From the NCBI RefSeq assembly GCF_900116205.1, contig NZ_FOZS01000001.1, positions 868,001 through 932,000 of the forward strand: a stretch of 64,000 nt of DNA, written 5' to 3'. The stretch is from Halostagnicola kamekurae (GTDB lineage Archaea; Halobacteriota; Halobacteria; Halobacteriales; Natrialbaceae). The notes beneath the pieces were generated by a model. It made no database searches. It saw only the letters and a program-made list of their open reading frames with translations, and was not told where the DNA came from. A program made the position numbers and the translations under genes. Shown piece after piece: positions 53,186 to 62,562 of the stretch (position 1 is the stretch's first letter; the number at the start of each line of letters is the position of its first letter).

Positions 53186-53385
53186 TTCGATCGACCGGTT
53201 CGTCGTTTCGTCCGATGCGTCCGAGGCGTTTCTCGATGCTCGGTTCGTAGCTCTTCTCTCGTCCGTTCCGTGAGCCAATAGGGGTTTCTCTCATTTCGCA
53301 CGGCTCTGTGGCTCGTTACCGCGAATATCTCGTGCTAGCCCAGCGATGGCATCTCACATACGCCACCGCTCGCGAATTAGCTCGC

Positions 53386-53667
53386 GACAGAAAGTATGAG
53401 TTGGGGCAAATTTGAACAACGTCAAGACGGTCCGGGTCGCTCACTTCGTTCACTTCCCGGCTGCGACTTGCCTCATTCAACCTATCCAACAAAGAATATA
53501 CCTCTCACGAGTTTGTTCGGCGTGAAATTTGTGGGTTGGGGCAGATATGAACCACGGTCGTTTCGCTTCGCTTCACTCCCTGATTCAAATCTACCCAACA
53601 TAACGATCCTGTCGCTCGCGAATTTGCTCGCGACAGAAGTAGTGGGTTGGGGCAGATTTGAACTGCC
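53386..53667. repeat. Array of direct and inverted tRNA-Val 3'-end copies (locus 2)
   Basis: Read on the minus strand from the tRNA end: the intact tail, then an inverted tail (TTCAAATCTACCCAAC on the plus strand, 53584-53599), a second direct tail (GTGGGTTGGGGCAGATATGAACC, 53531-53553) and a third, degenerate tail (TGAGTTGGGGCAAATTTGAAC, 53397-53417). Between the tails are hairpin-prone CTGTCGC/GCGACAG and GC-rich blocks. Two parts match locus 1 in order: 53584-53667 equals 10093-10176 except for 2 bases, and 53386-53428 matches 10208-10250 with 6 differences in 43. Confidence 0.8.
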
Positions 53668-53717
53668 GGCCTCCTCCATGTCAAGGAGGTGTCATAACCA
53701 GACTAGACCACCAACCC
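53643..53717 (-). tRNA. tRNA-Val (anticodon GAC)
   Basis: On the minus strand the acceptor stem GGGTTGG pairs with CCAACCC. The anticodon stem CCTCC/GGAGG encloses TTGACAT, giving anticodon GAC for valine codons GUC and GUU. It differs from tRNA-Val(CAC) at only a few positions and has an identical T arm and acceptor strand. It is followed (on its own strand) by the tail-repeat array. Confidence 0.95.
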
Positions 53718-53891
53718 GTCCGGTTCTCTCGGCGTCCGTCACGCCTCGTGCAACTAATCGTTGCCCACCACCGTAATTGAAGGTTTCGAATCGGTCGGCG
53801 TACGCGAGCCATCACCACGGATCGTCCGATACGCTTAAGACGATGTACTCATTTGGACATTGTAAGACAACTACGTACATTGGTGTTTACT

Positions 53892-54902
53892 ATGCAGGAG
53901 TACGTCGAACGGGTGACTGACGGGGACGATCTCACACAGAAAGAGGCTCGAGCGGCCTCGAGCGCCGTGTTCGAGGACGCGACTGAGGCACAGATCGGCG
54001 CGCTGTTAGCGGCGTTGCGCGCGAAAGGTGAGACCGAAGCGGAGATCGCGGGCTTTGCTGAGGGGATGCGCGACGCCGCGCGCACGATCGAACCCGACCG
54101 CGAGCCGCTGGTCGACACCTGCGGCACGGGCGGGGACGACTACAACACGATCAACGTCTCGACGACGAGCGCTGTCGTCGCCGCGGGCGCGGGCGTCCCG
54201 GTCGCCAAACACGGGAACTACTCGGTGTCTTCCTCCTCGGGCAGCGCGGACGTCTTAGAGGAGGTCGGCGTCGACGTGGAAGCCGAACCGCCGGCCGTCG
54301 AGGAGGCCATCGAGACCGACGGCATCGGGTTCATGCTCGCGCCGGTGTTCCACCCCGCGATGAAGGCGGTCATCGGGCCGCGAAAGGAACTGGGCATGCG
54401 GACGATCTTCAACGTCCTCGGGCCGCTGACCAACCCCGCCGGCGCGGACGCACAGGTCGTCGGCGTCTACGATCCGGACCTCGTCCCCGTCCTCGCGAAC
54501 GCGCTCGCGCGGATGGACATCGACCGGGCGCTGGTCGTCCACGGTGCCGGCACCGACGAGATCGCGATCCACGGCGAAACGGTCGCCGCGATGGTCGACG
54601 GTTCGAGCGTCGAAACGAGGACCTTCGATCCCGTGGATATCGGCCTCGAGACACACGACATCGGCGACATCGCGGGCGGGACGCCCGAAGCCAACGCGGC
54701 GGACCTCCGCGGTATCGTCGACGGGTCGGTTACGGGCGCGAAGCGAGACGTGATCCTCGCGAACGCGGGCGCGGCGATATACGCCGCCGGCGAAGCCGAC
54801 TCGCTCGAGGAGGGCGCGGCTATCGCGGGAGACGCAATTGACAGCGGCGACGCGGCGGCGAAACTCGATCTGCTCCGCTCGGTCTCGCCGGAGGCACGAT
54901 GA
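53892..54902 (+). CDS. trpD: Anthranilate phosphoribosyltransferase
   Basis: A 336-residue enzyme that joins anthranilate and PRPP, the second step of tryptophan synthesis. The signature VDTCGTGGDDYNTINVST (about 72-89) binds PRPP; KHGNYSVSSSSGSADVLEEV (about 105-124) and PVFHPAMKAVIGPRKELGMR (about 149-168) form the anthranilate site. Length and order match the family. ATG 53892 is used; a TTG 39 bases upstream could be an alternative. The gene overlaps trpF by four bases and starts the trpDFEG operon, with a TATA-like GCTTAAGAC about 60 bp upstream. Confidence 0.94.
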   Translation: MQEYVERVTDGDDLTQKEARAASSAVFEDATEAQIGALLAALRAKGETEAEIAGFAEGMRDAARTIEPDREPLVDTCGTGGDDYNTINVSTTSAVVAAGAGVPVAKHGNYSVSSSSGSADVLEEVGVDVEAEPPAVEEAIETDGIGFMLAPVFHPAMKAVIGPRKELGMRTIFNVLGPLTNPAGADAQVVGVYDPDLVPVLANALARMDIDRALVVHGAGTDEIAIHGETVAAMVDGSSVETRTFDPVDIGLETHDIGDIAGGTPEANAADLRGIVDGSVTGAKRDVILANAGAAIYAAGEADSLEEGAAIAGDAIDSGDAAAKLDLLRSVSPEAR

Positions 54903-55555
54903 CGCGCGTCAAAGTCTGTGGCATCACGCGCTCTGCGGACTTGCAGACGGCGGTCGACGCGGGCGCGGACGCGATCGGTATCATTACCGACGTGCCGGTC
55001 GACACCCCTCGAGACGTCTCCCCCGAGCGCGCCGCGGATCTCGTCGCCGAGACGCCGCCGTTCGTCACGTCGGTGCTCGTGACGATGCCGTCGGACTACG
55101 CGCGGGCGATCGAACTGGCGACGGAGATCGAACCGGACGCGATACAGCTCCACGGCGAGATCCGCCCCGGCGATCTCGCGTATCTGCGCGCGAAACTCGA
55201 GAGCCGAATTCTGCTGGCGGTCGACGCCGAAGACGTCTCGGTTGCCAAACAGTACGACGACATGGTCGACGGCTTCGTCGTCGACTCCATCGGCGACGAC
55301 GGCGCCGGCGGCACCGGTCGAACCCACGACTGGGAGCGCACGCGAGCCGAGACGGCCGACCTCGAGTCGGCCGTGATCCTCGCCGGCGGACTGACCCCCG
55401 ACAACGTCGTTGAGGCGATTCAGACGGCCGAGCCGTTCGCCGTCGACGTCGCCAGCGGCGTCGAGGAACGCGGCGGGATCAAAGATCCGGCGGCGGTCGA
55501 GTCGTTCGTCTCGCGCGCGACCGGAAACGCACAGGCCGTCGAGCCGGGGCCCTGA
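54899..55555 (+). CDS. trpF: Phosphoribosylanthranilate isomerase
   Basis: A 218-residue (beta/alpha)8 enzyme for step three of the pathway. MTRVKVCGITRSADLQTAVD with the catalytic Cys, DAIGIITDVPVDTPRDVS, AIQLHGEIRPGDL and VILAGGLTPDNVVEAI are the standard TrpF motifs, and DVASGVEERGGIKDP closes the phosphate site. The ATG overlaps the trpD stop (ATGA). It is followed 27 bp later by trpE. Confidence 0.93.
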   Translation: MTRVKVCGITRSADLQTAVDAGADAIGIITDVPVDTPRDVSPERAADLVAETPPFVTSVLVTMPSDYARAIELATEIEPDAIQLHGEIRPGDLAYLRAKLESRILLAVDAEDVSVAKQYDDMVDGFVVDSIGDDGAGGTGRTHDWERTRAETADLESAVILAGGLTPDNVVEAIQTAEPFAVDVASGVEERGGIKDPAAVESFVSRATGNAQAVEPGP

Positions 55556-55582
55556 GAGCCACCGACCATCGAACTTCGATCC

Positions 55583-57280
55583 ATGACCGACCATTCCACA
55601 GCAGCCGACCCCGCAGATCACACCGCCGAGACGCCGACGTTCGACCTCGATCGGTCGGCGTTTTGCGAACACGCCGGCTCGAGCGATGACCGACCCGCCG
55701 TCGTCCGAGTCGTCGCGACGTACGACCTCGAGACGACGCCGCTTGCCGCCTACGCGACGCTCACCGGGCGATCGGCGCACAGTCGAGATCGGGCCAGTGA
55801 CGAAACCCCCTACGCGTTTTTGCTCGAGAGCGCGCAGAAAACGCCATCGAGCGATCCGGACGGTGCCTTTCAGCCGAGTTCCGCGGACGCCGAGCGCCAC
55901 GCCCGCTTTTCGTACGTCGGTTACGACCCCGAGGCCGTCGTAACGGTCGGCCCCGAGGGAACGTCGGTCGAGGCGCTCTCGGCGGACGTGCCGCTCGATT
56001 CGATGGATACCGACGGGGCCGACGACACCGTGGACGCGCTTCGCGGCGCGCTGCCGGACGTCCGGCTGGCGAACATGCCGGATCACGACCGTCAGCACTT
56101 AGAGGGCGGGCTCGTCGGCTTTCTCTCCTACGACGCCGTCTACGACCTCTGGCTCGAGGAGGTCGGACTCGAACGTCCGGAGTCGCGGTTCCCGGACGCC
56201 CAGTTCGTCCTCACGACGAAGACACTCACGTTCGACGAGCGCGACGGAACGGTCTCGCTCGTATTCACCCCGGTATTAGAGCCCGACGACGATCCGACCG
56301 CCGCGTACGAGGAGATTCGCGAGGAGGCCCGGCGCGTGGGCGAGCTCCTCGCGGGAGCCGAAGAACCCGAAACCGGTGGATTCGTCCGCGAAGACGAGGT
56401 CGCCGGCTCGAGAGGGGACTACGAGGAGAGCGTCCGGCGCGCGAAAGAACACGTCCTCGACGGCGACATCTACCAGGGCGTCATTTCGCGAACGCGCGAG
56501 TTGTACGGGGAGGTCGATCCGCTCGGGTTCTACGAGGCGATGCGGGACGTGAACCCCTCGCCGTACATGTACCTCCTCGATCACGGCGATCTCACGGTGG
56601 TCGGCGCCAGCCCCGAGACGCTGCTGTCGGTTCGCGGGACCGAAGTCATGTCGAACCCGATCGCCGGGACCTGCGACCGGGGCTCGAGTCCCGTCGAAGA
56701 CCGGCGGCTGGCGGGAGAGATGCTCGCCGACGACAAGGAACGGGCCGAGCACACGATGCTGGTCGACCTCGCTCGCAACGACGTGCGCCGCGTCGGCGAA
56801 CCGGGATCGGTCCGCGTCGAGGAGTTCATGAACGTCCTCAAGTACAGCCACGTCCAGCACATCGAGTCGACTGTGACCGGCCAGTTGCGCGCGGATTCCG
56901 ACGCGTTCGACGCCACGCGGGCCTCGTTTCCCGCGGGCACTCTTTCGGGCGCGCCGAAGGTGCGGGCAATGGAGATCATCGACGAACTGGAAACCGAGCC
57001 CCGAGGACTCTACGGCGGCGGCGTCGGCTACTACTCCTGGACTGGCGACGCGGACTTTGCGATCGTGATTCGAACCGCGACCGTCGAGAACGACACGCCG
57101 GCGACCGCGCCGGGCTCCCAGCGGATCACCGTCCGAGCGGGTGCGGGCCTGGTCGCGGACAGCGACCCGACCGCCGAGTACGAAGAAACTGAAAAGAAGA
57201 TGGGCGGCGTCCTCGCGGCGCTCGAGCGGATCGAAGAAGAGCCACCGATCACGACGCCGCCCACGGAGGTTTCGCGATGA
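55583..57280 (+). CDS. trpE: Anthranilate synthase component I
   Basis: A 565-residue chorismate-binding enzyme. The N-terminal domain has GGLVGFLSYDAVYDLWLE; the C-terminal catalytic domain shows DGDIYQGVISRTRELYGE, NPSPYMYLLDHGDLTVVGAS, NPIAGTCDRGSSPVEDRRLA and HVQHIESTVTGQLR, AGTLSGAPKVRAMEIIDELE. The first 60 residues are an acidic extension. It makes anthranilate from chorismate with ammonia supplied by TrpG. It overlaps trpG by four bases (ATGA). The order of domains and motifs is normal. Confidence 0.94.
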   Translation: MTDHSTAADPADHTAETPTFDLDRSAFCEHAGSSDDRPAVVRVVATYDLETTPLAAYATLTGRSAHSRDRASDETPYAFLLESAQKTPSSDPDGAFQPSSADAERHARFSYVGYDPEAVVTVGPEGTSVEALSADVPLDSMDTDGADDTVDALRGALPDVRLANMPDHDRQHLEGGLVGFLSYDAVYDLWLEEVGLERPESRFPDAQFVLTTKTLTFDERDGTVSLVFTPVLEPDDDPTAAYEEIREEARRVGELLAGAEEPETGGFVREDEVAGSRGDYEESVRRAKEHVLDGDIYQGVISRTRELYGEVDPLGFYEAMRDVNPSPYMYLLDHGDLTVVGASPETLLSVRGTEVMSNPIAGTCDRGSSPVEDRRLAGEMLADDKERAEHTMLVDLARNDVRRVGEPGSVRVEEFMNVLKYSHVQHIESTVTGQLRADSDAFDATRASFPAGTLSGAPKVRAMEIIDELETEPRGLYGGGVGYYSWTGDADFAIVIRTATVENDTPATAPGSQRITVRAGAGLVADSDPTAEYEETEKKMGGVLAALERIEEEPPITTPPTEVSR

Positions 57281-57888
57281 GCGCCGCTCCCTCGGCGACC
57301 GAAACCGGCCGCCCGACGGTACTGTTTATTGATAACTTCGATTCGTTCACGTACAACCTCGTCGAGTACGTGAGCCAGCACGCAGAGACGGCGATTCTGA
57401 AGAACACCGCCTCGCTCGAGGAGGTGCGGGCCGTCGATCCGGACGCGGTCATCATCAGTCCCGGCCCCGGCCACCCGAAACACGACCGCGACGTCGGCGT
57501 CACGAGAGAGGTGCTCCGCGAGATCAGCCCCACCGTGGCGACGCTGGGGATCTGTCTGGGTCTCGAGGCCGCGGTCTACGAGTACGGCGGCTCGGTCGGT
57601 CGAGCGCCAGATCCGGTCCACGGGAAGGCGTCCCCGATCGATCACGACGGAGAGCGCGTCTTCGACGGACTCGCGGACGGCTTTCGCGCGGGGCGATACC
57701 ACTCGCTCGTCGCGACGGAGGTCCCCGACTGTTTCGACGTTACGGCGACGGCCGATCACGACGGCGAGACGCTCGTGATGGGCGTTCGCCACCGCGAGCA
57801 CCCGATCGAGTGCGTGCAGTTTCACCCAGAGAGCGTCCTGACGGCGGTCGGACACGACCTGATCGAGAATTTCCTCGAGAATATCTAA
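57277..57888 (+). CDS. trpG: Anthranilate synthase component II (glutamine amidotransferase)
   Basis: A 203-residue class I amidotransferase: VLFIDNFDSFTYNLVEYV, IISPGPGHPKHDRDVG, the nucleophile in GICLGLEAAVYEYGG and the catalytic His-Glu pair in CVQFHPESVLT. It hydrolyses glutamine to supply ammonia to TrpE. Note GICLGLE where many members have GVCLGHQ; the Cys is present. It overlaps trpE by four bases and ends the visible operon, as trpC and trpBA lie outside the window. Confidence 0.94.
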   Translation: MSAAPSATETGRPTVLFIDNFDSFTYNLVEYVSQHAETAILKNTASLEEVRAVDPDAVIISPGPGHPKHDRDVGVTREVLREISPTVATLGICLGLEAAVYEYGGSVGRAPDPVHGKASPIDHDGERVFDGLADGFRAGRYHSLVATEVPDCFDVTATADHDGETLVMGVRHREHPIECVQFHPESVLTAVGHDLIENFLENI

Positions 57889-57945
57889 GGAATTCGAAAA
57901 CGGAAGACAGCTAATTCGTCAAGCGCGGTGTGACTCTGGTCGGGT

Positions 57946-58119
57946 TCAGACGACGCCCAGATGACCGGCGGTGTAGTAAGCGGCGAGAATAATCGCGGCC
58001 ACGATGCCGACGCGGACGGCGAGTTTGATCGCGATTTTGACCGCGACGATAACGACCATGAGGCCAGCCAGCAACGTGAGCCCGAGCAACACCGGGGAGC
58101 CTGTGAGTGACTCGATCAT
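57946..58119 (-). CDS. Small two-helix membrane protein
   Basis: A 57-residue protein, MIESLTGSPVLLGLTLLAGL, whose two hydrophobic helices run almost without a break to the end (VIVAVKIAIKLAVRVGIVAA and ILAAYYTAGHLGVV). Lysines and arginine in the middle mark the loop. The start is ATG at 58117-58119; the frame to 58350 beyond it has no family character. Function unknown. It is convergent with trpG. Confidence 0.6.
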   Translation of the reverse strand: MIESLTGSPVLLGLTLLAGLMVVIVAVKIAIKLAVRVGIVAAIILAAYYTAGHLGVV

Positions 58120-58537
58120 AGTCGATATCGTGAACGCAAGGACGTAACCTTTCTGGTGACGTGACAAACGGAGTTCGATGAACGACAGCGCCCAGAGACC
58201 GTTCGGATACGGCCTCGTTCGTGTGCTCGAGACGGATAAAGAGATCGAATATTCCACTTTCAGTTTGGTCTGAAAATCATTAAGGCCGTCCGCTGCGTAG
58301 AGTCTAATACCCTCGCAGGCGCCCGTCTGGGCTGTTCTGCGATCGACCATCGCACAAGATCACACAGTGGCTTCTGTACAAGTGAGATTGTGCTAATACA
58401 AGAAAAATAGGACCACATCACCATACTTTATGAGGAATGCATGAATACCGAACTTTCGTCACGAATGATTCGACCGAGGACTACCTACCGTACGGAAATG
58501 AGAGACGGCGGCGCGTTCACCTCGAGGTGTCTCGCGC
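58120..58537. other. Non-coding region before the ribonucleotide reductase gene
   Basis: I see no supported gene. The right part is AT-rich (CAAGAAAAATAGGACC, CATACTTTATGAGG near 58400-58440) and probably holds the reductase promoter and a leader of about 90 bases. No palindrome of the bacterial NrdR type is evident. Confidence 0.5.
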
Positions 58538-61500
58538 ATGAGTAAGTCTGACCTCTCTGCGGACGATTTGACACTGCCGATCAAGCGCACCGACGGGGAC
58601 ACGCTCGAGGAGCGCCTGACCGAAAACGCCTACCAGAATATTCTGCCGGCTCGCTATCTTCGGAAAAACGCGGACGGCGACCTGATCGAGACCCAGGAAG
58701 AGCTCTTCGAACGCGTCGGACGCAACATCGCGCTCGCGGAAGCGCCGTACGAGGCCGAAAAACGCGATCTCGAGATCACCGTCACGCCCGACCAGCTAAA
58801 GCCCGACCACCCGCGTCGGGACGAACTCGCCGCGGAGGTCTTCGGCGACGGTACCACTGCAACCGACGACGTCGAAACGACGCTGACGGAAGCCAACGTC
58901 AACAAGTTTGCCTACGACACCGTCGTTCCGGAACTACCCGCGGAAATCCGCGATCACGTCGAAGACGTCGCCGAGACGTTCACCGAGGGGATGGAATCGC
59001 TCTCTTTTATGCCGAACTCCCCGACACTGATGAACGCCGGCGACGAACTCCAGCAGCTCTCGGCCTGTTTCGTCATGAGCCCCGACGACGACCTCTCGGA
59101 TATTCACGAGACGGCCAAGAAGGCCGCGGAGGTCTTCCAGTCCGGCGGCGGCGTCGGCTACGGCTTCTGGAAGCTCCGCCCCTTCGGCGACGCCGTCGGA
59201 TCGACCGGCGGCATCGCGTCGGGCCCGATCACCTTCATGCGGACCTACGACCAGCTCTGTGAGACGATTGCACAGGGCGGGACCCGCCGCGGCGCACAGA
59301 TGGGGATCATGCGCGTCTCCCACCCCGACGTCATCGAGTTCATCCACGCGAAGAACAAGGACGTCTCGCTGGCCCACACGCTGCGGCTCAACGACCCCGA
59401 CGACTACACTTACACTTCCTTCAGCGAAGCGCTCGAGGAAGCTCGAGACCTCATCGACGAGGACGGCCGGGTGCCCAAACACCTGCGAAACGCCGTCGAA
59501 GGCCACCTGTCGAACTTCAACATCTCCGTCGGCGTCACCGACGACTTCATGGAAGCCGTCCAGAACGACGAAGAGTATACGTTCACCAACCCGCGCACGG
59601 AAGAGCCCCACATCGCCACCGAGGAGACCAAGGAGATGTACAGCCGGTACGACCTCGGCGAGCACGTCGAGGTCGGCGAACCGCTCTCGATCCCCGCCGA
59701 ACTCATCTTCGAGCGCATCGTCGAGGGCGCTCACGAGAACGGCGAACCCGGCGTGATCTACCTCGAGCGAGTGAACAAGGAACACTCCTTCGACGTCGAG
59801 GCCGAGCCGGACCACCGCATCCTCGCGACGAACCCGTGTGGCGAACAGCCCCTCGAGGAAAACGAGGCCTGCAACCTCGGCCACATCAATCTCTCGACGC
59901 TCGCCGCCCTCGACGCGCCCGACTGGCGGGTCTGGTCCGAAGAACACGCTGAGGAGTACGACTCCCACGAGGCCGCGATCGAGGCCTTCCTCGAGGAGGC
60001 CATCGACTTCGAGGAGTTCGACGAGCGCATCGAGTACGGCACGCGATTCCTCGAGAACGTCGTCACGATGTCGGACTTCCCCGTCGAGGACATCGAGCGG
60101 ACCGTCCGCGACATGCGCAAGATCGGTCTGGGCGTCATGGGCCTCGCGCAGTTGTACGTCCAACTCGGCGTGAAGTACGGCAGCGAGGAAGGAAACGAGA
60201 TCGCGAGCCAGCTGTTGACCCACATCAACCACGGCGCGAAGGCGAAGAGCCACGAACTCGCGACCGAGCGCGGTTCGTTCAACGACTGGGACGAGTCCAA
60301 GTACGCGAACCCGACCGAGTACCGCGAGTGGTTCGAGAAACAGACCGGCGAAGACGCCGAGGACTGGGCCGACGGCTTCCCGATCCGAAACCACAACGTC
60401 ACCACCATCGCCCCGACCGGAACCACCTCGATGGTCGGTAACACGACCGGCGGTTGCGAGCCAATCTACAACGTCGCCTACTACAAGAACGTCACCGACG
60501 ACGTGCAGGGCGACGAGATGCTGGTCGAGTTCGACGACTACTTCCTGCGCACCTTAGAGGACAACGACATCGACGTCGACGCCGTCAAGGAAGAAGCACA
60601 GGAGCAGATGGCGACCAACCAGTTCGACGGCGTCGAGGGTCTCGAGACGGTCCCGGACGCCATCGGCGAACTGTTCGTCATCACCAGCGACCTCTCGGCG
60701 AAACAACACGCCGCGGTCCAGTGTGCCTGCCAGAACGGCGTCGACTCGGCAATCTCGAAGACGGTCAACGCGCCGAACGACTCCACGCTCGAGGACGCCA
60801 AAGAGGTCTTCGAGTGGGTCTACGACAACGGCGGCAAGGGCGTCACCTACTACCGTGACGGCACCCGCTCGAAGCAGGTGCTGACGACCCGCGCGGACAA
60901 CGCAGACTTCGCCGATGAAACCGAAGCCGCCGAGACCTTAGTCGAGCAGATCGACGACATCTTTGGCGGACTCGAGGCCTTCCTCGAGAGCGAGGACGTA
61001 CAGGATATCCTCGAGGAAGACGTCGACTCGCTGCTCGAAGACGCCGAGAGCGAGGCGGTTCACGTCGACTTCACCGAGAAACGCGAGCGACCCGACGCCC
61101 TGAAGGGCGTCAGCCAACGGATCGACACTGGCTACGGGAAGGTCTACGTGACGATCAACGAGGACCCCGAGACCGGCCAGCCGTTCGAACTGTTCGCGAA
61201 CATCGGCCACTCGGGCGGCTTCACGAACTCCTTTACCGAAGCGCTGGCGAAGGTCATCTCGACCTCGCTGCGCTCGGGCGTCGATCCCGAAGAGATCGTC
61301 GACGAACTCTGTGGCACCCGCAGTCCGAAAGTCGCCTGGGACAAAGGCGAGCAGATCCAGTCGATTCCGGACGCTATCGGCACCGCGATGCGTCGGTACC
61401 TCGCCGACGAGATCGACAAACCGTACCCGAAACAGGCGACCCTCGAGGAGTCGGCCGACGCCGAGTTGGACATCGAACCGGCCGGCGCACACGAGACCGA

Positions 61501-61660
61501 CGGCGGGGCTGCGGCCCAGCAGCCCGTCGACGACACCGACGCAACCCAGGACTTAATCGATGCCGGCGAATCGCCGGAGTGTCCGTCCTGTGGCTCCCTC
61601 TCGCTTTACTTCTCCGAAGGCTGCAAGACCTGCGAGTCCTGTGGCTGGAGCGAGTGCTGA
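58538..61660 (+). CDS. nrdJ: Adenosylcobalamin-dependent (class II) ribonucleoside-diphosphate reductase
   Basis: A 1040-residue class II reductase that makes deoxynucleotides with vitamin B12 in place of an iron radical. ATP-cone-like sequence occupies the N-terminus; the catalytic barrel has LSACFVMSPDDDLSDIHE (active Cys near 176), NPCGEQPLEENEACNLGHIN (about 431-450) and PTGTTSMVGNTTGGCEPIYN (about 626-645). A late zinc-ribbon tail has CPSCGSLSLYF and CKTCESCGWSEC (about 1013-1040), typical of archaeal NrdJ. No intein is present. The B12 supply genes are not nearby. A small zinc-finger gene follows after 144 bp. Confidence 0.95.
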   Translation: MSKSDLSADDLTLPIKRTDGDTLEERLTENAYQNILPARYLRKNADGDLIETQEELFERVGRNIALAEAPYEAEKRDLEITVTPDQLKPDHPRRDELAAEVFGDGTTATDDVETTLTEANVNKFAYDTVVPELPAEIRDHVEDVAETFTEGMESLSFMPNSPTLMNAGDELQQLSACFVMSPDDDLSDIHETAKKAAEVFQSGGGVGYGFWKLRPFGDAVGSTGGIASGPITFMRTYDQLCETIAQGGTRRGAQMGIMRVSHPDVIEFIHAKNKDVSLAHTLRLNDPDDYTYTSFSEALEEARDLIDEDGRVPKHLRNAVEGHLSNFNISVGVTDDFMEAVQNDEEYTFTNPRTEEPHIATEETKEMYSRYDLGEHVEVGEPLSIPAELIFERIVEGAHENGEPGVIYLERVNKEHSFDVEAEPDHRILATNPCGEQPLEENEACNLGHINLSTLAALDAPDWRVWSEEHAEEYDSHEAAIEAFLEEAIDFEEFDERIEYGTRFLENVVTMSDFPVEDIERTVRDMRKIGLGVMGLAQLYVQLGVKYGSEEGNEIASQLLTHINHGAKAKSHELATERGSFNDWDESKYANPTEYREWFEKQTGEDAEDWADGFPIRNHNVTTIAPTGTTSMVGNTTGGCEPIYNVAYYKNVTDDVQGDEMLVEFDDYFLRTLEDNDIDVDAVKEEAQEQMATNQFDGVEGLETVPDAIGELFVITSDLSAKQHAAVQCACQNGVDSAISKTVNAPNDSTLEDAKEVFEWVYDNGGKGVTYYRDGTRSKQVLTTRADNADFADETEAAETLVEQIDDIFGGLEAFLESEDVQDILEEDVDSLLEDAESEAVHVDFTEKRERPDALKGVSQRIDTGYGKVYVTINEDPETGQPFELFANIGHSGGFTNSFTEALAKVISTSLRSGVDPEEIVDELCGTRSPKVAWDKGEQIQSIPDAIGTAMRRYLADEIDKPYPKQATLEESADAELDIEPAGAHETDGGAAAQQPVDDTDATQDLIDAGESPECPSCGSLSLYFSEGCKTCESCGWSEC

Positions 61661-61804
61661 CGCCGGGAGACCGTTCGTTTTCGGCTCTGAGAATCTGTTT
61701 TCGCGGTTTTGGTCGTTCGGGCAGTCATCGACGCGAGCAGTCGCCACGTTGATAGCGACGCCTGTCGTTGGATCGGTTACGAACCGTTACAGCGAGGATA
61801 CTCG

Positions 61805-61981
61805 ATGAACAATAGCGAAACAGCGTCCGGAGAGGGCTCCGATTCCGAAACTGAACGCGACCTCGAGCACGGAACCGGACCGCCGTGTCCGTTCTGCGAG
61901 ACGGCGATGTACAAGCGCCACTGCAAGTACGTCTGCCCGCAACACGGGGTCGTCATCGACTGTAGCGATCCGTTTCTATAA
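61805..61981 (+). CDS. HVO_2523-like small zinc-finger protein
   Basis: A 58-residue protein with disordered acidic first 25 residues and the motif PPCPFCETAMYKRHCKYVCP, then QHGVVIDCSDPFL. Four Cys and a His form two zinc sites. The core resembles the HVO_2523 family of Haloferax volcanii zinc fingers as I remember it. The ATG at 61805 is used; an in-frame start at 61709 has no family sequence. It is 144 bp after nrdJ, in the same orientation, and may be expressed from its own promoter. Confidence 0.8.
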   Translation: MNNSETASGEGSDSETERDLEHGTGPPCPFCETAMYKRHCKYVCPQHGVVIDCSDPFL

Positions 61982-62135
61982 CAGTAGATAGGAGCTCGAT
62001 TTCTTCACTCAGAATTGAACTGAAACTGAATCGGCCAACTCGGTAACTCCACACGCGTAGTTAGCAAGTCCGCTCACGCATAGCATTCACACAGAAACTT
62101 TCAAATTTATGTGAGATACAGACTATCGCTCTTTC

Positions 62136-62399
62136 ATGGAGCGATTCTACATCTTTCACATATGTATGGCAGCCTATGGGGCGACCTTCGCGATCAGGTC
62201 GGTTTCAGCTATTATTGAAGGGAGTACAAGCCTACCAATTACCGTGGCTGGTATCGCCGGAGTTGGAATGATAATCGCGTCAGTACACGAGGTACTCACC
62301 CGCTCCCCTTCCGACTTCGAAATCGGAAATCTAGCGTTCTGGGCCGTCGTTTTGGGTGTTGTTGGATTCCTCTTATTCCAAATACCTGAGTTGTTCTGA
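62136..62399 (+). CDS. Small membrane protein in the AT-rich island
   Basis: An 87-residue protein with hydrophobic segments FHICMAAYGATFAIRSVSAI, LPITVAGIAGVGMIIASVHE and LAFWAVVLGVVGFLLFQIP, three likely transmembrane helices. I do not recognise it. Its codon use and base composition are lower in GC than neighbours, so it was probably acquired by transfer. A TATA-like TTTCAAATTTATG lies upstream. Confidence 0.6.
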   Translation: MERFYIFHICMAAYGATFAIRSVSAIIEGSTSLPITVAGIAGVGMIIASVHEVLTRSPSDFEIGNLAFWAVVLGVVGFLLFQIPELF

Positions 62400-62562
62400 G
62401 CGGTCAATCCCTGAGAGGTGATTGCAAAGTAGAGCGTGCATGCAGAGCAAACCACCATTCTTCGTTGTAGCAGATTTAGGCTTGAATGACATAGTTAGTA
62501 TGATTTCATAAATATATAACAAGAAGGTATGCTATAACTCAATTGAACAGTACTTTACCATG

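Noticed and set aside
53853-53891. Extended trpD start at an upstream TTG
   Set aside because: The extension (13 codons) has no family similarity and ATG 53892 fits the known TrpD N-terminus, though the TTG cannot be excluded.
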